Shown here one piece after another: positions 32,959-43,000 of a stretch of 64,000 bases of DNA. How positions within the stretch are numbered: position 1 is the first letter of the stretch; each line of letters starts with the position of its first letter. The stretch is from Streptomyces apocyni (GTDB lineage: Bacteria > Actinomycetota > Actinomycetes > Streptomycetales > Streptomycetaceae): positions 1,641 to 65,640 of the forward strand of contig NZ_WHOM01000072.1 in assembly GCF_009739465.1 (NCBI RefSeq). Direction: 5' to 3'. The notes under the pieces were generated by a model, which saw nothing but the letters and a program-made list of their open reading frames with translations, did no database searches and was not told where the DNA came from. A program made the position numbers and the translations under genes.

Positions 32959-34902
32959 ATGGCCACACGAGACCAGCACCCGCCAGCACCACCCACCGCG
33001 CTCACCACGCCCGCCACGCCCGCCAAGCCCGCCACTCCCGCCACGCCCACCCCAAGACTCACCCGGCTCCGCCTCCTCCTGGCCTCCGGCGCCGCCGCCC
33101 TGGGCCTGACCGCCGCGCTCACCACCCCGCTCAACCCCGCGCCCCCACCGGCCCAAGCCGACGACAGCGCCACCACCCTCACCGTCGCCGTGGCCCAAAG
33201 CGTGGACTCGCTGAGCCCGTTCCTCGCCGTACGCCTGGTCAGTACGAGCATCCACCGGCTGATGTACGACTACCTGACCAACTACGACGCGAAGGACAAC
33301 ACGGCGATCCCGGGCTTCGCCACCGCCTGGGAACCCTCGCCCGACAAGCTGACCTGGACGTACACCATCCGGGACGACTCCCAGTGGTCCGACGGCAAGC
33401 AGGCCACCGCCGCCGACGCCGCCTGGACCTTCCAGACGATGATGGACGACGAGGGCGCCGCGACCGCCAACGGCAGCTTCGTCTCCAACTTCAAGAAGGT
33501 GAGCGCCCCCAGCCCCGACAAGCTGGTGGTCGAACTCAAGAAGCCACAGGCCACCATGGCCGCCCTCGACGTGCCGATCCTGCCCCAGCACATCTGGGAA
33601 GGCATCGACGACTTCACCAAGTTCAACAACGACAAGAAGTTCCCGATCGTCGGCAACGGCCCCTTCATCCTCACCGACTACAAGGTCGACAGCTTCGTCA
33701 AACTCAAGGCCAACAAGGACTTCTGGCGCGGCGCCCCCGCGTTCGACGAGCTGGTCTTCCGCTACTACAAGGACCAGGACGCCGCGGTCGCCGCCCTCCG
33801 CAAGGGCGAGGTCTCCTTCGTCTCGGGACAGCCCGCGCTCACCCCCGCCCAGGCCAAGTCCCTGAAGCAGGCCGACAACATCGCGGTCAACGAGGGCCCG
33901 GGGCGCCGCTTCTTCGCCCTGGCGGTCAACCCGGGCGCCCGTACGAAGGACGGCGAGGAGTTCGGCGACGGCCACCCGGCACTGCTCGACCAGAACGTCC
34001 GCCACGCCCTGTTCCACGCCGTCGACCGCGAGACGATCGTCGACAAGGTCTTCCAGGGCCATGCGGTGGAGGGCGCGGGCTACATCCCGCCCCGCTTCTC
34101 CGACTACTTCTGGGAGCCGTCCCCCCAGCAGAAGATCGCCTACGACCCGAAGCGGGCCGCGACCCTGCTCGACAAGGCCGGATACCGCGTGGACGGCCAG
34201 GGCAAACGCGTTGGCGAGGACGGCAAACCACTCGACCTGCGCATCCTGTGCCACGCCACCGACCCCAACGACAAGGCGATCGGCAAGTACCTCCAGGAGT
34301 GGTGGGGCGAGCTGGGCATCGGCCTGAAGGTGGACTGCCGGGACGACGTCTCCAAGCCCTGGTACGACGGCGAGTACGACCTCGCCTTCGACGGCTGGTC
34401 CGTGAACCCGGACCCGGACTTCGTCCTGTCCATCCACACCTGTGACGCGCTGCCCACCAAGGCCAAATCCAGCGCCGCGACCGACAACTTCATCTGCGAC
34501 ACGCGCTACGACGAGCTGTACCGCCAGCAGCTCGCCGAGTACGACCCCGCCAAACGGGCGGACCTGGTCAAGCGCATGGAGTCGCGGCTGTACGACCTGG
34601 GGTACATGAACGTCATGGCGTACCCCAACGCGGTCGAGGCCTATCGCACCGATCACATCAAGTCGATCACCACGATGCCCGAGGACGCGGGCAACATCTA
34701 CGGCCAGGACGGCTACTGGAGCTGGTGGTCGGCGGTCCCGGCCACCACCGACGGCGGCGGGCAGGACGGCAAGAGCGGTTCGAGCGGCGACTCCGGCAAC
34801 ACGGGCCTCGTCGTCGGCCTCACCGCCGTCGCCGCGCTCGTCGCCGTCGGCGGAGCGCTGTTCGCCCTGCGGCGCCGTACCACCAGGGAAGACCGCGAGT
34901 AG
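32959..34902 (+). CDS. peptide ABC transporter substrate-binding protein, C-terminally anchored
   Basis: 647 aa from ATG at 32959 with GCGAGG upstream. Basic N-region and hydrophobic stretch (about 30-52) followed by APPPAQADD cleavage-like site; the mature part is family 5 substrate binding (AVAQSVDSLSPF, WTYTIRDDSQWSDGKQATAADAAWTF split motifs) as in DppA/OppA. Unlike typical Gram-positive binding proteins it has no lipobox; instead a C-terminal helix (614-637) with RRRTTREDRE forms the anchor. Gene 1 of a five-gene importer with two permeases and two ATPases. Peptides are the likely substrate. Confidence 0.92.
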   Translation: MATRDQHPPAPPTALTTPATPAKPATPATPTPRLTRLRLLLASGAAALGLTAALTTPLNPAPPPAQADDSATTLTVAVAQSVDSLSPFLAVRLVSTSIHRLMYDYLTNYDAKDNTAIPGFATAWEPSPDKLTWTYTIRDDSQWSDGKQATAADAAWTFQTMMDDEGAATANGSFVSNFKKVSAPSPDKLVVELKKPQATMAALDVPILPQHIWEGIDDFTKFNNDKKFPIVGNGPFILTDYKVDSFVKLKANKDFWRGAPAFDELVFRYYKDQDAAVAALRKGEVSFVSGQPALTPAQAKSLKQADNIAVNEGPGRRFFALAVNPGARTKDGEEFGDGHPALLDQNVRHALFHAVDRETIVDKVFQGHAVEGAGYIPPRFSDYFWEPSPQQKIAYDPKRAATLLDKAGYRVDGQGKRVGEDGKPLDLRILCHATDPNDKAIGKYLQEWWGELGIGLKVDCRDDVSKPWYDGEYDLAFDGWSVNPDPDFVLSIHTCDALPTKAKSSAATDNFICDTRYDELYRQQLAEYDPAKRADLVKRMESRLYDLGYMNVMAYPNAVEAYRTDHIKSITTMPEDAGNIYGQDGYWSWWSAVPATTDGGGQDGKSGSSGDSGNTGLVVGLTAVAALVAVGGALFALRRRTTREDRE

Positions 34903-34905
34903 CCG

Positions 34906-36012
34906 ATGACGGTGGAGCTCACCAAGAGCGGCGGGGGCCCGGGTTCGCTCGGGCCGCCCCCGCCCCCGCCTCCGTCCTCGTCCGGCGGCTCGGGGCACCA
35001 GGCCTCCCAGGCACCCCGTATCCCCCACGGCTACCACGGCTACCTCCGCTACGTCGCGGGCAAGCTGGCTGGCGCGGCGATCTCGCTGCTCGCCGTGCTG
35101 GTCACCAGCTTCTTCCTGTTCCGGATGATCCCCGGCGATCCGGTGAAGCAGATGACCGGCGGCCGCCAGATGTCCACCGAGCAGATCGAGTCCCTACGGC
35201 GGCAGTTCGGCCTCGACCAGCCGCTGTGGCAGCAGTTCACGGACTACTGCGCAAGCGCCCTGACCGGGGACTTCGGCACTTCGTTCCAGTTCCGCGCCCC
35301 CGTCATCGACAAGATCACCGAAGCGCTGCCCGCCACGCTGCTGCTCACCGGCACGGCCTTCGTGCTCTACACGCTCATCGGCATCTGGATCGGCTCACGC
35401 GCCGCCTGGCGCCGTGGCCGGTTCGGCGACCGCTTCCACACCGCGTTCGCGCTGACCCTGTACTCGGTGCCGTCCTTCTGGCTCGGACTGCTGCTGATCG
35501 TCACCCTCTCGGTGGGGGTCGGGCCGCTCCCGGGCCTCTTCCCGACCGGCGGTATGGAGTCGGGCGGTGGTGAGAGCGGATTCGCGTACGTCCTCGATGT
35601 CGCCCATCATCTGACGCTCCCGGTGATCACCCTGGTCGCGGTCGAGTACGCGCGGACGCTGCTGGTCATGCGGTCCTCGCTGCTGGACGAGATGGGCGGC
35701 GACTATCTCACGACGGCCCGCGCCAAGGGGCTGCGCGACGATCTCGTACGCCGCCGCCACGCGGTGCCGAACGCACTGCTGCCGACCGTGACCCTGCTGT
35801 TCGTGAACCTAGGCAACACCGTGGCCGGGGCCATCCTGGTCGAGACCGTCTTCTCCTGGCCGGGCCTGGGCGGGCTCTTCTACCAGGCGCTGAGCGTGCC
35901 TGATCTGCCGCTGGTGCAGGCCCTGTTCGTCCTGTTCGCCGCCTCGGTGATCCTGATGAACACCCTCGCCGACCTGGTCTATCCGCTGCTCGACCCCAGG
36001 GTGAGCCGATGA
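34906..36012 (+). CDS. peptide ABC transporter permease, DppB type
   Basis: 368 aa, ATG 3 nt after the previous stop. Pro-rich cytoplasmic tail (1-48), first helix at about 50-72, then the DppB/OppB pattern including RMIPGDPVKQM, FGLDQPLWQQF, and the coupling-helix EYARTLLVMRSS...DYLTTARAKG motif. Six membrane helices predicted. Overlaps the next permease gene (ATGA). Confidence 0.93.
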   Translation: MTVELTKSGGGPGSLGPPPPPPPSSSGGSGHQASQAPRIPHGYHGYLRYVAGKLAGAAISLLAVLVTSFFLFRMIPGDPVKQMTGGRQMSTEQIESLRRQFGLDQPLWQQFTDYCASALTGDFGTSFQFRAPVIDKITEALPATLLLTGTAFVLYTLIGIWIGSRAAWRRGRFGDRFHTAFALTLYSVPSFWLGLLLIVTLSVGVGPLPGLFPTGGMESGGGESGFAYVLDVAHHLTLPVITLVAVEYARTLLVMRSSLLDEMGGDYLTTARAKGLRDDLVRRRHAVPNALLPTVTLLFVNLGNTVAGAILVETVFSWPGLGGLFYQALSVPDLPLVQALFVLFAASVILMNTLADLVYPLLDPRVSR

Positions 36013-36941
36013 CGACCCCCGACGCGATGACGCCCCCCGACGCCACGCCCACCAGTCCCCGGGCGTTCGTCTGGGCCCGCAGGCGGCGGGCCGTGGCCCG
36101 GTTCTGGCGGCAGTACCGCACCCATCGGGCGGGCCTGGCGGGTCTCGCCGTACTGGTCGTCATCGCGCTGCTCGCGCTGGCGGCGCCATGGATCACCGGG
36201 CCCGACGCGCGGAGCGTGACCCGGGCTCCGGGCGCGCCGATGGAGGACCCTAGCGCGGAGTTCCCGCTGGGCACCGACCAGTTCGGGCGCAGTCTGCTGT
36301 ACCTGCTGCTGTGGGGGGCCAGGGTCTCGCTCGCCGTCGGGCTGCTCGCGGCCTTTCTGTCAGTGGCGATCGGTACGCTCGTCGGAGTGACCGCGGGTCA
36401 CTTCCGTGGCTGGTACGCGACCGTGGTCATGCGGATCACCGACTGGTTCCTGGTGATGCCGACGCTGGTGCTCGCGATCGCGCTGGCCACCGTACTGGAG
36501 CGGTCGATCGGGACGACGATCCTGGCGATCGGGGTCACCACCTGGCCGACGACCGCCCGTCTGGTGCGCGCCCAGACCCTGGCCGTGGAGTCGCGTCCGT
36601 ACATCGAGCGGGCGACGGCGCTGGGCGGCGGGCACGGCCACATCATGACCCGGCATGTGCTGCCGAACGTGATGCCGCTGGTGCTGGCGCAGACCACGCT
36701 CGTCATCTCCGGCGCCATCCTCACCGAGGCGACGTTGGCCTTCCTCGGGCTCGGCGACCCCACGGTCGTCTCCTGGGGCGGGCTGCTACAGGACGCCCGT
36801 GAGGCGGGCGCGGTCAGCTCCGGGAACTGGTGGTATCTGGCGCCGCCCGGGCTCGCCATCGCCGTCGTCGCGCTCGCCTTCACGCTGTGCGGGCGCGCCG
36901 TGGAATCCGTACTCAACCCCAGGCTGGGGGCGTCCCGTTGA
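36009..36941 (+). CDS. peptide ABC transporter permease, DppC type
   Basis: 310 aa, coupled start ATGA. DppC/OppC signatures: an N-terminal helix after RQYRTHRAGLAG, FPLGTDQFGRSLLYLLLWGARVSL, and the late RATALGGGHGHIMTRHVLPNV EAA loop. Works with the preceding DppB-like protein as the heterodimeric channel. Its stop overlaps the next start as TTGA. Confidence 0.94.
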   Translation: MTTPDAMTPPDATPTSPRAFVWARRRRAVARFWRQYRTHRAGLAGLAVLVVIALLALAAPWITGPDARSVTRAPGAPMEDPSAEFPLGTDQFGRSLLYLLLWGARVSLAVGLLAAFLSVAIGTLVGVTAGHFRGWYATVVMRITDWFLVMPTLVLAIALATVLERSIGTTILAIGVTTWPTTARLVRAQTLAVESRPYIERATALGGGHGHIMTRHVLPNVMPLVLAQTTLVISGAILTEATLAFLGLGDPTVVSWGGLLQDAREAGAVSSGNWWYLAPPGLAIAVVALAFTLCGRAVESVLNPRLGASR

Positions 36942-37954
36942 GTCTGCTTCAGGAGAGTCGGCCGCAGCGGAGTCTGCTTCGGATCAGGGACCTGACGGTG
37001 ACGTACGCGTCGGGGGCCGCCGCCGTCCGCGGTGTCGGCCTCTCCCTCCAGGCGGGCCAGAAGCTGGGCATCGCGGGTGAGTCCGGCTGCGGCAAGTCCA
37101 CGCTGGCGCTCGCCCTGCTGCGGCTGCTGCCACCCGGCACGTCGCTGTCCGGCGAGATCCTGCTCGACGGCGAGGACATCCGCACCATGAAGTGGGGGCG
37201 GCTGCGGGCGGTGCGCTGGGCGGGCGCCTCGATCGTCTTCCAGGGCGCGATGCACTCGCTGAACGCGGTGCACCGGATCGGGGACCAGATCGCCGAACCG
37301 ATGCTGATCCACCGGACAGCCACCGGGGACGCCGCGCGACGCCGGGTCGCCGAGCTGCTCGAGCAGGTCGGGCTGCCCGCCGCCCGGGCCCGCGCCTATC
37401 CGCACGAACTCTCCGGCGGGCAGCGGCAGCGTGTGATGATCGCGATGGCGCTCGCCTGCGATCCCCGGCTGATCGTCGCGGACGAGCCGACGACCGCGCT
37501 GGATGTGATGATCCAGGCGCAGATCCTGCGGCTGATCGAGCGGCTCGTAGCGGAGCAGGGCGTCGGCCTGATCATGATCAGCCATGATCTGGCGGTACTG
37601 GCCGACACCTGCGACCGGCTCGCGGTGATGTACGCGGGCCGGATCGTCGAGGAGGGCCCGGCCCGCCAGGTGTACGACGATGCCCGCCACCCGTACGGCC
37701 AGGCGCTGTCGGCCGCCTTCCCGCGGATCGGCGACCCCGCGTCCCGGCACGCCCCGCACGGTCTGGCGGGAGATCCGCCCGACCCCTCGGCGCTGCCCGG
37801 CGGCTGTACGTTCCACCCGCGCTGCCCGGTCGCCCTGGAGTCCTGCGCCAGCGACGACCAGGCGCTGCGCGACGCGGGCCCGGAACGGAGCGCGGCCTGC
37901 GTCCACGTCGGGGCGCCTGTCCACGCAGAGGCGACGGTAAGGAGCCCGCGGTGA
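36938..37954 (+). CDS. peptide ABC transporter ATPase, DppD type
   Basis: 338 aa from a TTG overlapping the previous TGA; a GGGGG stretch lies 5-9 nt upstream and the sequence begins MSLLQESRPQRSLLRIRDL after this start. Walker A GESGCGKS, signature LSGGQRQR, Walker B LIVADEPTTALD. C-terminal GGCTFHPRCPVALESC is the oligopeptide-transporter C-terminal Cys motif. One of two ATPases in the importer. The exact start is less sure than the rest. Confidence 0.9.
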   Translation: MSLLQESRPQRSLLRIRDLTVTYASGAAAVRGVGLSLQAGQKLGIAGESGCGKSTLALALLRLLPPGTSLSGEILLDGEDIRTMKWGRLRAVRWAGASIVFQGAMHSLNAVHRIGDQIAEPMLIHRTATGDAARRRVAELLEQVGLPAARARAYPHELSGGQRQRVMIAMALACDPRLIVADEPTTALDVMIQAQILRLIERLVAEQGVGLIMISHDLAVLADTCDRLAVMYAGRIVEEGPARQVYDDARHPYGQALSAAFPRIGDPASRHAPHGLAGDPPDPSALPGGCTFHPRCPVALESCASDDQALRDAGPERSAACVHVGAPVHAEATVRSPR

Positions 37955-39027
37955 CCACCACTCCCCCGCTACTGCGCGCCTCTGGGCTGCACATCACCTT
38001 CCCCGGACTCCGGGGCGCGCCCCCGGCCCGTGCCGTGGACGGGGTCGACCTCGAGATCGGGCGCGGCGAGATCGTCGCCCTGGTCGGGGAGTCCGGCTGC
38101 GGTAAGACGACGCTGGCGCGTTCGCTGCTCGGCCTGGTCCGGCCGAGTGCCGGACAGGTCAGCTTCGAGGGCCAGCCGCTGGTGTACAAGGGCCGCGCTC
38201 TCAAGGCGTACCGCCGACGGGCGCAGCTCGTGCTGCAAGACCCCAGCGGCTCGCTGAACCCCCGCCACACGGTGTACGACGCCGTCGCCGAGGGGCTGCG
38301 CATCCACGGCCGCGCGGGTGGCGACGAGCCCGCCAGGGTCGCCGAGGCGCTGGCGCGGGCCGGGCTGCGCCCGCCGGAGCGCTTCTTCCTCAGCTATCCG
38401 CACGAGCTGTCCGGTGGGCAGCGGCAGCGGGTCGTGATCGCGGGCGCGCTGGTACTCGACCCCGAACTGATCGTCGCTGATGAGCCGGTGGCCTCGCTCG
38501 ACGCGTCCGTACGCGGCGAGATCCTGGCGCTGCTGCTCGGGCTGCGGGCGGAGTTGGGGCTTTCGGCGCTGGTGGTCACGCATGATCTGGGGCTCGCGTG
38601 GAACATCGCCGATCGGGTGGCGGTGATGTATCTGGGGCGGATCGTGGAGACGGGGGCGGTGGAGGACGTACTGACGTCACCTCAGCATCCGTACACACAA
38701 GCCCTGTTGTCCGTACTGCCGGAGGCGCCGGGCACGCCGGTAGTGCTCGGCGGTGAACCGCCCGACCCGGCCCGGATTCCGGGCGGGTGCCGGTTCCACG
38801 AGCGGTGTCAGGTGGTGGCGTCCGGGGAGGCCGAGCGGGCCGGGGTGGCGGCGGCGTGCCGCGCGGTGGAGCTTCCGGTGCTGGGGGGCGGGGGCGCGTC
38901 ACAAGTGGCGTGCCACTGGGCGGTGGCGCGTGACAGCGACGGGGCGGGGTCCGAGTCCGGGGCCGGGTCCGGGGACAGCGGCCGGGGCGGTTCCCCCGCC
39001 GACGTCCTCAGTCGCCGGACGAGCTGA
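37951..39027 (+). CDS. peptide ABC transporter ATPase, DppF type
   Basis: 358 aa, GTGA-coupled start. Walker A GESGCGKT, signature LSGGQRQR, Walker B LIVADEPVASLD, and the C-terminal GGCRFHERCQV Cys motif. Long Gly/Ser-rich tail. Its last 20 bp overlap the convergent ribF gene, so no intergenic terminator fits between them. Confidence 0.93.
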   Translation: MTTTPPLLRASGLHITFPGLRGAPPARAVDGVDLEIGRGEIVALVGESGCGKTTLARSLLGLVRPSAGQVSFEGQPLVYKGRALKAYRRRAQLVLQDPSGSLNPRHTVYDAVAEGLRIHGRAGGDEPARVAEALARAGLRPPERFFLSYPHELSGGQRQRVVIAGALVLDPELIVADEPVASLDASVRGEILALLLGLRAELGLSALVVTHDLGLAWNIADRVAVMYLGRIVETGAVEDVLTSPQHPYTQALLSVLPEAPGTPVVLGGEPPDPARIPGGCRFHERCQVVASGEAERAGVAAACRAVELPVLGGGGASQVACHWAVARDSDGAGSESGAGSGDSGRGGSPADVLSRRTS

Positions 39028-39976
39028 CGGGCGTCGCCGCCGCGACGAGCTCGCGGCAGCGCTTCACGTCGTCGCCGATGGCCTCCAGGAGGCCCTCGAT
39101 CGACTCGAACTTCAACTGGCCCCGAACATACGCCAGGAAGTCGACCGCGACATGCAGCCCGTACAGGTCCAGCCCGACGCGGTCGATCGCGTACGCCTCG
39201 ACCGTGCGCTCGGTGCCGTCGAACTGCGGGTTCGTGCCGACGGAGATCGCGGCGGGCATCGCTTCGCCCGCGACGTGCAGCCACCCGGCGTACACCCCGT
39301 CGGCGGGGATCGCGGTGTGCGGCAGGGTCTCGACGTTGGCGGTCGGGAAGCCCAGCTCACGGCCGCGCTGGGCGCCACGTACGACGACGCCCTCGACGCG
39401 GTGCGGGCGCCCCAGGATCTCGGCGGCGCCTTCGACGTCGCCCTCGGCGACCAGGCGGCGGGTCAGCGTGGAGGAGAACGGCTCGCCACCGCCCGCGGTG
39501 CCGCTCACGAAGAGGTCGATGACCTCGACCTCGTAGTCGTACGTCGATCCCAGCTCGGTCAGGAACGCGACATTGCCCGCGGCCTTGTGGCCGAAGCGGA
39601 AGTTGGGGCCCTCCACGACCAGTCGGGCGTGCAGCTTGTCCACCAGCACCTTGACGACGAAATCGGCGGGCGACAGCTTCGAGAACTCCGCGGTGAACGG
39701 CAGGATGAGCACCGCGTCCACGCCCAGCTCGGCCATCAGCTCGGCCCTGCGGTGGTGCGCGGCCAGCAGCGGCGGGTGGCTGCCGGGGCGGACGACCTCG
39801 CTGGGGTGCGGGTCGAAGGTGACGACGACGGACGGGATGCCGAGTTCGCGGGCGCGGGCCACGGCGCGGCCGATGATGAGCTGGTGGCCGCGGTGCACGC
39901 CGTCGTACGAGCCGATGGTGACGACGCTGCGCCCCCAGTCCTGGGGGATGTCCTCCAAGCCACGCCAGCGCTGCAC
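39008..39976 (-). CDS. ribF: bifunctional riboflavin kinase / FAD synthetase
   Basis: 322 aa from GTG with GCGAGGAG upstream. N-terminal FMN adenylyltransferase nucleotidyl motif TIGSYDGVHRGHQLII (20-35) and PNFRFGHKAAGN; C-terminal flavokinase motif GRELGFPTANV. Makes FMN and FAD, needed for example by ThyX. Together with truB and rbfA this is the classic infB-rbfA-truB-ribF order, though here a 3.6-kb gene intervenes between truB and ribF. Confidence 0.95.
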   Translation of the reverse strand: MQRWRGLEDIPQDWGRSVVTIGSYDGVHRGHQLIIGRAVARARELGIPSVVVTFDPHPSEVVRPGSHPPLLAAHHRRAELMAELGVDAVLILPFTAEFSKLSPADFVVKVLVDKLHARLVVEGPNFRFGHKAAGNVAFLTELGSTYDYEVEVIDLFVSGTAGGGEPFSSTLTRRLVAEGDVEGAAEILGRPHRVEGVVVRGAQRGRELGFPTANVETLPHTAIPADGVYAGWLHVAGEAMPAAISVGTNPQFDGTERTVEAYAIDRVGLDLYGLHVAVDFLAYVRGQLKFESIEGLLEAIGDDVKRCRELVAAATPVSSSGD

Positions 39977-40025
39977 GGTGTTTGCTCCTCGCCGAACCTG
40001 TGTACGTCCTGATAGTTACGCAGGT

Positions 40026-43000
40026 CTAAGAGTGCCATGCCAGACGCTCACGGTTCGCATCGGCCGGGGCCGCGTGCGGCCCCACGGCCAGGTTCTCGAT
40101 CATGCGGCGGGCGCTCGGGCCGACCACCGCCGCCCAGTCCTGGGGCGTGTCGGCCAGCCAGCGGTCGAGCAGTGTGGCGAAGCCGGGGTCGGCGCGGGCC
40201 AGCTCGACCAGGTGCCGGTCGAAGCGGGCCGCTCCGTCGGGGGTGCGGACCAGGAGTCGGCCGGTGCGGTGTACCAGGGCGCGGGTGGCCGCCGGGCCGC
40301 GTCGCGCGGCGCCGGTGGCGGCGGTGGTCAGGACCTCGTCCAGGACGGCGGGGTCGTCCTCGCCCGCCAGCAGGACGTCGAGCAGTTCGCGGCGCAGCGC
40401 GCGGGACGCGCGCGTGCCCGGCGCCGCGAGTACGGGGGCGAGTTCGCGGCGCACCTGGGCGGGGCAGCTCCGCAGTACCCCCGCGACGAGAGGAAAGAGG
40501 ACGGCGCGGGCGGCCGGGCCGTGTTCGAGTCGCCGGTCGACGTATCCGGCCGCGTACGCCGCGGCCTCCGGGCGCAGCTCCAGGAAGTCCCGTACGAGGA
40601 CGGCGACCTGGCGGGCCAGCGCGGGCGTGGTCACGTCCGCGAGGGTCCGCAGTATGTCGCCGGAGGCCGGGCCGGGCTCGCGTAGGCGGGTGCGGAAGGC
40701 GGCGATGACGGGTTCCGGGTGCGTGGTCAGGGCGGCGGCCAGCGCGCTGGCCGCGAGCCGTGGGTCGCCCGCCGCGAAACGCTTCAGGGCGAGCGGCAGG
40801 TGGTGGTTTCGGGTGTGCGGGTCGCGTACGAGGAGGGCCAGGGCGGCGCCGTGCAGGGTGCAGTCGGCGGGGCGGGCGAGCAGGGCGAGTGCCGCGTAGC
40901 GCAGCAGGCGGCGGTCGGCGTCGGTGCTGACCCGCGGCGCCGCCCGTAGCGCGTAGGCGGCCGCGGCGACCCGGCGCGCGGGGCGTTCGTCGTGGGCCCA
41001 GCGGTCCACGGCGCGGCAGATCGCGGAGGGCTCCTCGTCGGCGAGCACGGCCAGCAGTTCGTCGCCGCGCGGGTGCGCGCAGGCGACGAGGGCCTCGGTC
41101 AGGGCGTCGATCGCGCGGTGGCGGTGGGTGTGCAGCAGGGCCTGGGCGGCGGTCGCCACCGTGGCGTCCGGTGCGGCGGGCAGTGGCCGCTCGTCGGTGA
41201 ACCACCGGGTGAGCAGCGGCTGTACGCCTTCGGGGTCGTCCCGCAGCCAGGCGCCGACCGCGTCCAGGAACCGTTCGCCGCCCGCCGCTGGGTCGGCGAC
41301 TGGATCGGCGACGACCAGGTGGCGCAGCAGGTCGAGGCGATCCGGCTCCGGCAGCGGGAGCCCTCGCCAGAACCACCCCCCGAAGGCGCCGGTGAGGTTC
41401 CCGGCCACGGTTCGCTCCACCAGCAGGCGGAGCACCGCGCGGTACGGCCGGGCGTCGGGCACCCGCGCCAGTACCTCGGAGAGGAGCCGTCGCGCCCACC
41501 ACTCGGCGTCGGCGGGACGCGCGGGGTCATCAGCGGGACGCGCGGGGTCGTCCGTACGGCCCGCGAAGTGGTCCGCGGCGTGCGTCAGCTCCTCCAGCCG
41601 CCGGGCCAGTGCCGCGCGGTCGCCCCGCCGGTCGAGCAGCAACAGGGCCTGGACCACGGGGCCGATGCGATGGCGGGGCACGGGGAGGGACGGGAGCCGT
41701 ACCGGGGTCTGGGGCGGGGCGGTGTCCGCGCGCTGGCGGTGGACGAGCGCGTACAGGGCGGCGTCCAGGTCCAGGTGCGTGCCCTGGAACCAGTCCGCGA
41801 GCTCCTCGTGCGCGAAGCGGTAGCCGGTGCCCGCGGGGACCAGGACGCCCTCGGTGAGGACCGCGGAGGCCCAGCCCGTGGGCCATGGGAAGAGCGCCTC
41901 GAACGACTCCCGGTCCAGCTCGCCCTGCCCGGGCCCGAGGCAGCACCGCGCCGCCTCGTGCAGCTGCCCTGACACCTTCGCGGCCAGCCTGCGCACCGCC
42001 GTCCCGCGCAGCCGCAGCGGGGCCGCCAGGCGCACCGCGACCCGCAGGCACACCAGATCCAGGTACGCGGTGAAGATCTCCTCCCGTCCCGGGCACCCGT
42101 CGGGCCGCTCGGGCAGGGCGGCCCGGACGTCCGACAGCAGCCGCAGCGCGAGGGGGTGTCCGGCGACCTCGGGGGCTACCGCGTCGTCCGGGATGCCGTA
42201 GCGCTGGCGGGCCCGCGCCGCCTGCGGCTCGGGCAGGTCCGTGAGGCGTACGCAGGCGGGGAGCCGCTCGGGGCCGCCCTCGCCCGAGTACAGCGCGTCG
42301 GCCGGGAAGAGCGCTCCCGCCTGCTCCCAGTAGGCGGGCCGGCAGGCCACGACGAGCCGCGCGCCCGTGTCCCGCAGCCAGGTGGCCGTCCCCTCGGTCC
42401 ACTCGGTCAGCCGGTGTGCCAGTACGGGGGGCATCTCCTCGGGGCAGTCAAGCAGCAGAAGCAGCGGCCGTCCGGCGTCCCGGACCAGCCTGGCCACCCG
42501 GTCGGGCCCGATGTCGCCGAGCCCGTCGCCGTACTCATCCGAAGCCGCGTACTCCTCAGCCGCGCACTTCTCGGCCGCGTACTTCTCGGCCGCGTACTCC
42601 TCCGAGGCCGCGACGATCCGCCCCGCGTCCTGAAGCGTCCTGGCCACGGCGTCGGCGATCGAGGCGTCGTCCGAGCGAAGTCCCGCACCGCGCAGCCATA
42701 CGGTCGGGGCGGGCTCGGGGCCGCGGGCGCGGCGGGCGGCCAGGGCGGCGAGTTCGGTGCTGCGGCCGGTGCCGGGGTCGCCGACCAGAGCGAGCACGGA
42801 GGCGGGCGCGGCGGATGAGGCAGATGGGGCGGGCGAGGCTGGCGAGGTGAGGAACCGGGTGAACTCCTCGGCGACTTCGGGGCGTTCCACCGCCGTCTGC
42901 CCCTGGCCCCAGGACGCCGCGCCGGGCTCGTCCCCCGCGTCCCGTGGCCCGTCCGACCCCACCGACGTGGCGGTCAGCGTCAGCGCGGCGGCCAGGTTCA

